Of a stretch of 6,356 bases of DNA, positions 1 to 3,887 are shown one piece after another (positions within the stretch are counted from its first letter, which is position 1; every line of letters starts with the position of its first letter). Position numbers and translations under genes: made by a program. Origin of the DNA: Gammaproteobacteria bacterium (GTDB taxonomy: Bacteria; Pseudomonadota; Gammaproteobacteria; Arenicellales; DRJH01); NCBI GenBank assembly GCA_011052285.1, contig DRJH01000101.1, positions 1 through 6,356 of the forward strand, given 5' to 3'. The notes below the pieces were generated by a model. The model was not told the origin of the DNA and did no database searches. It saw only the letters and a program-made list of their open reading frames with translations.

Positions 1-263
1 AATTGTCACAGGAAAACTGGTCTGATGAGGCCGAAACTGGCGATGGCGTATTGTCACAGCCTTCGGTCGATGATGCAGCTGTATCTATGGCTGAGGCCAC
101 AGCTGAGGAGTCACCACTGATGAGCATTGCCGAGATGGAGCGCGAACTCATCGACCGGACACTCAAGGCGACACACTGGCACAAGGGTCACGCCTGTGAA
201 ATTCTGGGCATCTCACGGCCACGTCTGGAACGCAAGGTGAAACTCTACCATTTGCATCGTTAG
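1..263 (+). CDS. C-terminal end of a Fis-type HTH regulator, probably a sigma-54-dependent (NtrC-family) activator; 5' partial
   Basis: Only the last 86 codons are in the window, and the frame is open to the left edge. The TTG at position 3 is merely in frame and is not taken as the start. An acidic, Ala/Ser-rich linker (residues 1-38 of the visible part) is followed by a compact domain at residues 40-86. Its motifs are MERELIDRTLK, then GHACEILGISRPRLERKVK, ending at LYHLHR. This is the classic Fis-type helix-turn-helix (HTH_8) that closes NtrC-like activators: an acidic helix, an A-x-x-LGISR turn, then a basic recognition helix. In that family the HTH binds upstream enhancer sites and an AAA+ domain, which would lie off the window, remodels sigma-54 polymerase. 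A sigma-54-type promoter lies about 350 bp downstream on the same strand, so this protein may control the following operon. That link is inference. Another Fis-domain protein without the AAA+ module cannot be excluded. Confidence 0.85.
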   Translation, partial: LSQENWSDEAETGDGVLSQPSVDDAAVSMAEATAEESPLMSIAEMERELIDRTLKATHWHKGHACEILGISRPRLERKVKLYHLHR

Positions 264-302
264 GTTAATGATATTGGTAATTGCTCCCTACGGCCTCAGA
301 GT

Positions 303-338
303 GCCTGTTGCTTCCAAACGCTGAAGTCCCTAACAGGC
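303..338. repeat. Inverted repeat / possible hairpin after the regulator gene
   Basis: GCCTGTT at 303-309 pairs perfectly with AACAGGC at 332-338. An inner CTTC/GAAG pairing can extend the stem. It lies 40 bp after the regulator stop codon. No T-run follows it, so it is not a standard intrinsic terminator. It could be a weak or Rho-assisted terminator, or a protein-binding site. Confidence 0.4.
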
Positions 339-450
339 TTACGTCGCTCGGTAACAGCAAGCAAACCCAACCCGAATATGGCTGAATTCTGCTTATCCGC
401 AGTAGGTTCTCTATTCCCGGACAGCCTCCTGGAGTGATCTTGGGCGATTT

Positions 451-468
451 ATGGGGTGACATCCCCAT
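451..468. promoter_or_regulatory. 18-bp inverted repeat, candidate activator (enhancer) site
   Basis: ATGGGG (451-456) and CCCCAT (463-468) form a perfect 6-bp inverted repeat around a 6-bp spacer. The size and symmetry suit a dimeric Fis-HTH activator. Its centre lies about 180 bp upstream of the transcription start predicted from the sigma-54 element, within the usual enhancer range. Only one clear copy is visible, whereas such enhancers are often paired. The assignment is therefore tentative, and an RNA hairpin is the alternative. Confidence 0.35.
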
Positions 469-527
469 CACGCGGGCGTTGCCAAGTGATCTCCTGATTG
501 GTTGTACGAAATAACAGCCATGCAGTG

Positions 528-600
528 TTTTGTTTTAATGAAATATCGGCAAAACGCATAGCAGCCACACCATTGAATTGTAACTTATTGTAAAACAAAA
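528..600. repeat. AT-rich region with a 10-bp spaced inverted repeat and an IHF-like match
   Basis: TTTTGTTTTA (528-537) is the exact reverse complement of TAAAACAAAA (591-600). The two arms are 63 bp apart, about six helical turns. GTTTTG (527-532) is also mirrored by CAAAAC (550-555). ATTGTAA is repeated directly at 577-583 and 587-593, exactly 10 bp apart. TAACTTATTGTAA (581-593) resembles an IHF site in reverse orientation (YAA-N4-TTGATW) with two mismatches. It lies between the putative enhancer and the -24 element, where IHF normally bends sigma-54 promoters. In AT-rich DNA some of this could be chance. Confidence 0.35.
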
Positions 601-611
601 GATTTAATAGT

Positions 612-627
612 TGGCATGGTCCATGCT
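612..627 (+). promoter_or_regulatory. Sigma-54-type (-24/-12) promoter candidate
   Basis: The sequence TGGCATGGTCCATGCT matches the sigma-54 consensus TGGCAC-N5-TTGCW. The invariant GG is at 613-614 and the invariant GC at 625-626, with the required 12-bp register. Nine of the eleven informative bases match. The predicted transcription start is near 637-638, giving a leader of about 60 nt before the first small gene at 699. A Fis-type (NtrC-like) regulator is encoded immediately upstream, which adds contextual support. I see no good sigma-70 -35/-10 pair nearby. A perfect palindrome, GCATGGTCCATGC, fills 614-626, so part of this match could instead reflect an operator. Confidence 0.6.
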
Positions 628-689
628 TGTGGAGCAGCGGACAAGGTGGAATTCTTCCGTATCGATATAGCTAGAAACCAGAAATTAAT

Positions 690-693
690 GAGG
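690..693 (+). promoter_or_regulatory. Shine-Dalgarno element of the first small membrane-protein gene
   Basis: GAGG at 690-693 lies five bases before the ATG at 699. It supports translation of an ORF only 42 codons long that a length cut-off would miss. A second ATG at 702 is an equally possible start and would shorten the protein by one residue. Confidence 0.6.
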
Positions 694-698
694 ATCTG

Positions 699-827
699 AT
701 GATGGCGCAAAGCAACAAACCACAGGTCACATGGGGACCTAAATTATTTGCCACAGTGATGGTTCTGGCACTGGTATTTTTTTGGTGGCTCTTACTGTAC
801 TCGCATGGTGTGACTATACAAGAGTGA
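699..827 (+). CDS. 42-residue single-pass membrane protein, possible accessory subunit of the bd-like oxidase
   Basis: The ORF runs from an ATG with a well-placed GAGG to TGA at 825-827. The product starts with a short polar, basic N-terminus (MMAQSNKPQVTWGPK). One hydrophobic helix follows at about residues 16-34, rich in aromatics (FFWW), and the protein ends YSHGVTIQE. The positive-inside rule predicts the N-terminus in the cytoplasm and the C-terminus, with His36, near the periplasmic face. I do not recognise a named family. Cytochrome bd oxidases are known to carry tiny one-helix subunits (CydX, CydH/CydY), and this gene is the first after the sigma-54 promoter and upstream of a CydA-like gene. 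A similar accessory role is therefore plausible, but it is inferred from size, topology and position only. A terminator-like hairpin follows four bases after its stop. Confidence 0.65.
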   Translation: MMAQSNKPQVTWGPKLFATVMVLALVFFWWLLLYSHGVTIQE

Positions 828-831
828 GGTG

Positions 832-848
832 AGCCCGGTCGGGCTTTT
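832..848 (+). terminator. Terminator-like or attenuator hairpin between the two small genes
   Basis: AGCCC (832-836) pairs with GGGCT (841-845) around a GGTC loop, and the T-tract runs 845-848. It begins four bases after the stop codon of the first small gene. The stem is short (5 bp, 6 with a G-U pair) and the T-run is only four, so it probably terminates partially. That would yield more message for the first small protein than for the downstream oxidase genes. No strong separate promoter is apparent between it and position 926. Confidence 0.5.
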
Positions 849-925
849 GAGCTGAAGTATCAATAATAAGTGGGCAGCAGAATGCATACAGAATCGAATA
901 ATGGAAAAAGGGGTGGGATACGAAT

Positions 926-1054
926 TTGAATAATCCGGTTGTTGTTTGGTTAGGAGCGATCGCTGTCACCGTACTGTTCTTTTACGGACTGGATCATATC
1001 ATTATGAGTATGCAGGGGTTGCCTTTGAATATGAATTTGACTCCAGCGCAATGA
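926..1054 (+). CDS. Second 42-residue single-pass membrane protein (TTG start), coupled to the CydA-like gene
   Basis: The only start-like codon after the in-frame stop at 899-901 that precedes the hydrophobic segment is TTG at 926. A G-rich ribosome-binding region (AGGGGTGGG, 909-917) lies upstream. The product begins MNNPVVVWLGAIAVTVLFFY, continues GLDHIIMSMQG and ends NLTPAQ. One helix spans about residues 4-22 and is followed by an Asp-His pair. Its stop codon (1052-1054) overlaps the ATG of the CydA-like gene at 1051 in an ATGA arrangement, the same junction used by the next two genes. That pattern is good evidence that this frame is really translated, and that the longer upstream extension of the CydA-like frame (from 946) is not. 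I do not recognise a family; a CydX-like structural or assembly subunit is inferred. No ATG start precedes the helix, so automated callers may miss it. Confidence 0.62.
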   Translation: MNNPVVVWLGAIAVTVLFFYGLDHIIMSMQGLPLNMNLTPAQ

Positions 1055-3069
1055 TGAAGAGCCGGGAATTACCTGCAGGGGAAATCAATAAAATGATACG
1101 AGTTTCGAGCATTTCTGGGCCGAGCTCTTCAACGGCTAAGGGTCGGGATATCAGGTTTGCCGGTAGTCGGTTCGGGTGGCACAAGTTACCCTGGAAAAAG
1201 CTATCGCTCCATGTCGGCCTGGTCGCCATACTGATGCTGGCTATTCCACTTTTTGTGGCGATATCTGAGCCCGGGTCCACTCCGGTGCTAGCAAGTTCAG
1301 ACTGGTCGGGTGTAACGCAGGCTGTTGCCGCGGAAGCGGTCACCCCAGCGGCCACCACTAACACAGCTGCCGGGGATGCTGCCAGTAAAGAATTAATTCC
1401 AGCGCCCCAGCCAGAAGCCAAAGACTACCCCAATATCGGGGTATCGAGTCGCTCTGTAGTCTGGATAGTCGCCCAGCTACACCTCTACTTTGGCGCTTTT
1501 GTGCTGGCTGTGCCAATTTTTGTGTTGTTGATTGAATGGATCGGCGTTAAGACGGGTGACTCGCGTTATGAGGCTATGGCACACGAATTCATGAAGATTT
1601 CGGCTACCGCCTATGCCATCACTTCCTTGCTCGGCGGCACACTGGCTTTCGCTCTGTTTTTGCTTTATCCCGATTTTATGGGTTATATGATGCGTGTTTT
1701 TGGCAGCCAGACACTCGTTTATGCCGCCCTGTTCTTCTCCGAAAGCATCGTCGTCTACCTTTACTACTATAGCTGGGATGCCTTGCGTTACGGTAATGCC
1801 AAATGGGCGCACTTGACCTTGGGTTTGCTGGTCAATGTCGTGGGTCTGACACTGATGGTGATGTCCAATGCATGGGCGACGTTCATGATGGCTCCTTCCG
1901 GGGTCAATGAGGTAGGTGCGGTGACCGGCAATATCTGGCAGATTCTCAAGGGGCCATTATGGAATGCCCTGAATTTGCATCGCTTTATTGCCAATATCGC
2001 CTTCGGTGGCGCAGTGGTTGGCGCCTATGCGGCGTACCGTTTCCTGAGCAGCAAGACGCCGGAAGAAAAAGCCCATTACGACTGGATGGGTTATACCGCA
2101 AATTTTATCGCTATTCTGTCGTTTCTGCCGTTACCTTTTGCAGGCTATTATCTCATGGCTGAAGTTTATGCCTACTCGCAGACCATGGGTATCACCGCCA
2201 TGGGTGGTATCCTGGCCTGGCTGTTTATCGTACAAGCCGTGCTAATCGGAGCGATCCTGCTGGCCGGCAATTATTACCTCTGGTCCGGTATGTCACGAAC
2301 CGAAGGGTCCGAGCGCTATCAAGGCTATATCAAGTATATTGCCTTTGTGCTGGTGACGTCATTTCTGGTCTGGATCACACCACACACACTGATTCTTTCA
2401 CCGGCAGAAATTCGGCTATTGGGTGGTGCCAATCATCACATCCTCGGTGTATTCGGTATTATGCCGGCCAAGAATATCGCGGTGAACCTGATGCTGATCT
2501 TTACCTTCCTGTCTTTTCAGCTGTTTCGTCGTGCCGATAAAGTTGCGGTCGTTTCATGGGAGAGGGCAGGCAATGCGCTGATGGTTACTATTTATGCGGT
2601 TGCCGTGTTCAATGTCGTCTTCGCCGGTGTCTACTACGGGTATTTTACCAACACTCTGTACAAAGTGGGTTCCTCTGTCATGCAGGTGGCCTCAACACTG
2701 ACGGTAATCATTTCCGGGATTATTCTCGATACCTATTTGTACAAGGGGGCCAGAATATTACCTTCACACTGGGGCAAGGTGACGAATCGATCACAGTATG
2801 CTCTGTTTGCTCTGCCGGTTGCGTTTACCTGGTTGATGGCCTTGATGGGATACGTGCGATCTTCGGTTCGTACCCACTGGCATGTTAACAATATTATGCG
2901 GGATAACTCACCCGATAATTTTATTCCGGCTATCGGTTATGCCGGAAATATGATGACCATCGTAACAATATTGTTTATCGCCATGGTTTTATTTGTTTTT
3001 TGGGTCAGTACCTTAAGTGAAAAGAAGCAACTGCCTCCAGAGTCTTCCGGGCAGGAGGTGGGGCAATGA
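1051..3069 (+). CDS. CydA-superfamily (cytochrome bd subunit I-like) membrane haem protein, about 14 TM helices, no Q-loop
   Basis: This is a predicted integral-membrane terminal reductase core of 672 residues; E. coli CydA has about 520. Helices fall near residues 52-71, 136-162, 185-206, 221-241, 253-275, 307-330, 348-370, 382-411, 429-450, 470-492, 508-531, 543-563, 582-601 and 629-653. The loops obey the positive-inside rule. Hand alignment to remembered E. coli CydA gives S133-R134/H144 for S8-R9/H19 (b595 ligand), E231 for E107, N273 for N148, H310 for H186 (b558 ligand) and M544 for M393. VRTHW (606-610) replaces GRQPW. E99 and E445 appear lost (V223, S604). Helices 8-11 occupy the place of the periplasmic Q-loop, so quinol oxidation is unlikely and cytochrome c is the probable donor. 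An extra N-terminal helix and an Ala/Pro/Thr-rich linker (72-130) precede the CydA core. The start at 1051 (ATGA overlap) is preferred over ATG 946; ATG 1093, with AGGGGA upstream, is an alternative. Its substrate could be O2 or another ligand such as NO. Confidence 0.82.
   Translation: MMKSRELPAGEINKMIRVSSISGPSSSTAKGRDIRFAGSRFGWHKLPWKKLSLHVGLVAILMLAIPLFVAISEPGSTPVLASSDWSGVTQAVAAEAVTPAATTNTAAGDAASKELIPAPQPEAKDYPNIGVSSRSVVWIVAQLHLYFGAFVLAVPIFVLLIEWIGVKTGDSRYEAMAHEFMKISATAYAITSLLGGTLAFALFLLYPDFMGYMMRVFGSQTLVYAALFFSESIVVYLYYYSWDALRYGNAKWAHLTLGLLVNVVGLTLMVMSNAWATFMMAPSGVNEVGAVTGNIWQILKGPLWNALNLHRFIANIAFGGAVVGAYAAYRFLSSKTPEEKAHYDWMGYTANFIAILSFLPLPFAGYYLMAEVYAYSQTMGITAMGGILAWLFIVQAVLIGAILLAGNYYLWSGMSRTEGSERYQGYIKYIAFVLVTSFLVWITPHTLILSPAEIRLLGGANHHILGVFGIMPAKNIAVNLMLIFTFLSFQLFRRADKVAVVSWERAGNALMVTIYAVAVFNVVFAGVYYGYFTNTLYKVGSSVMQVASTLTVIISGIILDTYLYKGARILPSHWGKVTNRSQYALFALPVAFTWLMALMGYVRSSVRTHWHVNNIMRDNSPDNFIPAIGYAGNMMTIVTILFIAMVLFVFWVSTLSEKKQLPPESSGQEVGQ
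3053..3060 (+). promoter_or_regulatory. Strong Shine-Dalgarno for the dihaem cytochrome gene
   Basis: AGGAGGTG at 3053-3060 lies five bases before the ATG at 3066 and within the last codons of the CydA-like gene. It fixes the start of the cytochrome gene. It also suggests that this gene initiates strongly on its own in addition to being coupled through the ATGA overlap. Confidence 0.75.
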
Positions 3070-3887
3070 TACTGCTTAGAGTGCTGGGGTTCTCTCTCCT
3101 GTTGACCCTATTTTTTACCCTGGTGGCTAATCTGTTGCCACAGGTGGAGGGAGATGCACCCAAGGCCACCAAGGTTGACCTCAGTTCCTTGACGCCAGAA
3201 AAATATGCAGCTATCGGAGACACCATATTCCATGGCAAGGGTACATGTACCCTGTGTCATAATGAGCGTGGCAGAGCGCCGAATATAGCCGTATTGAATT
3301 TGGCTGATGAAACCAAAAAAGCCCTGGCAGACGCTAATTACCAGGGAAATGCTACGGACATTGAAAGCTATATTCATGAATCCATGCTCAAGCCTTCCGC
3401 TTACGTGGTGCCCGGGTTTGGTAAAAAAGGCGCACCGAATGTCAGTCCCATGCCGACCATCTCCAAACCCCCGATTGCGCTTTCAGCTATTGAAATTAAT
3501 GCCGTAATCGCCTATTTGCAAGCCAAGGACGGCAATGATATTACAGTACCGCTGCCTTCTGCTGACGCGGCACCCGCTGTAGCTGATAACAGCGGAGGGA
3601 GTGGTGATGCCCCGGCAATCGCGGCCACGGCAGAGGAGGCATTGAACAAGTACGGCTGTACTGCTTGCCATACCATTCTTGATTCAGAAGCGGATACCGG
3701 CCCCAATCTGAAAAAAGTGGGCCCAACCCTTAGCGAAGAATTTATTCGCAAGAGCATTATCTACCCCAATGCAGACATCACCAAGGGTTATGAGGCCGAT
3801 ATTATGCCGGATGATTTTGCCGAGCAGATGAATGTTAAAGAGCTGGAGATGATTGTGAAATTCATTCGTGCGGGAGGCAAAAAATGA
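3066..3887 (+). CDS. Membrane-anchored dihaem cytochrome c, probable electron donor to the bd-like core
   Basis: The 273-residue product begins with a hydrophobic anchor (about residues 2-22) and then lies in the periplasm. Two class-I-like cytochrome c domains are visible. The first has CTLCH at 61-65, with M129 (SPMPTISKPP) as likely sixth ligand and a closing helix ending AYLQAK. The second has CTACH at 198-202, then TGPNLKKVGP, with M247 (DIMPDDF) as likely distal ligand and a closing helix at about 257-268. A flexible Ala/Pro/Gly/Ser-rich linker (about 160-190) joins them. The second domain resembles those fused to cytochrome oxidase subunit II or found in cytochrome c oxidase donors. 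The gene overlaps both neighbours by ATGA, so it should be made in step with them. The likely job is passing electrons from the trihaem/EB_dh protein to the CydA-like subunit; this is inferred from position and haem content. The anchor could be a cleaved signal peptide, but no clear cleavage motif follows it. Confidence 0.88.
   Translation: MILLRVLGFSLLLTLFFTLVANLLPQVEGDAPKATKVDLSSLTPEKYAAIGDTIFHGKGTCTLCHNERGRAPNIAVLNLADETKKALADANYQGNATDIESYIHESMLKPSAYVVPGFGKKGAPNVSPMPTISKPPIALSAIEINAVIAYLQAKDGNDITVPLPSADAAPAVADNSGGSGDAPAIAATAEEALNKYGCTACHTILDSEADTGPNLKKVGPTLSEEFIRKSIIYPNADITKGYEADIMPDDFAEQMNVKELEMIVKFIRAGGKK

Larger units (their letters stand above)
264..698. other. Non-coding regulatory region between the regulator and the cytochrome operon
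   Basis: These 435 bp hold no convincing gene on either strand. The longest minus-strand frame (265-471) encodes a Pro/Ser-rich peptide with no recognisable start signal or domain. What the region holds, in order, is an inverted repeat shortly after the regulator stop (303-338), an 18-bp inverted repeat (451-468), an AT-rich stretch with a spaced inverted repeat (528-600), a sigma-54-like promoter with an embedded palindrome (612-627), and a roughly 60-nt leader with a ribosome binding site (690-693). This order of distal sites, AT-rich bendable DNA and a -24/-12 element is typical of an activator-dependent sigma-54 control region. Confidence 0.7.

Noticed and set aside
265..471. Minus-strand 68-codon frame between the regulator and the promoter
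   Set aside because: No ribosome binding site, no recognisable domain, and a composition that looks like random translation. It overlaps the inverted repeats of the control region.
871..886. Second sigma-54-like match (GG at 872-873, GC at 884-885) before the second small gene
   Set aside because: Spacing is right and the invariant bases are present, but only seven of eleven consensus positions match, so it is close to chance. It would matter only if the hairpin at 832-848 terminates fully.
901..933. Ten-codon ORF (MEKGVGYEFE) overlapping the start of the second small gene
   Set aside because: Too short to judge and without a Shine-Dalgarno. It overlaps the G-rich region that more likely serves as the ribosome binding site for the TTG start at 926.
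1051..3069. Annotating the large membrane protein as ordinary CydA, a quinol oxidase
   Set aside because: The Q-loop is missing, GRQPW is altered, four extra helices are present and no CydB is encoded in the window, so a quinol oxidase label would mislead.
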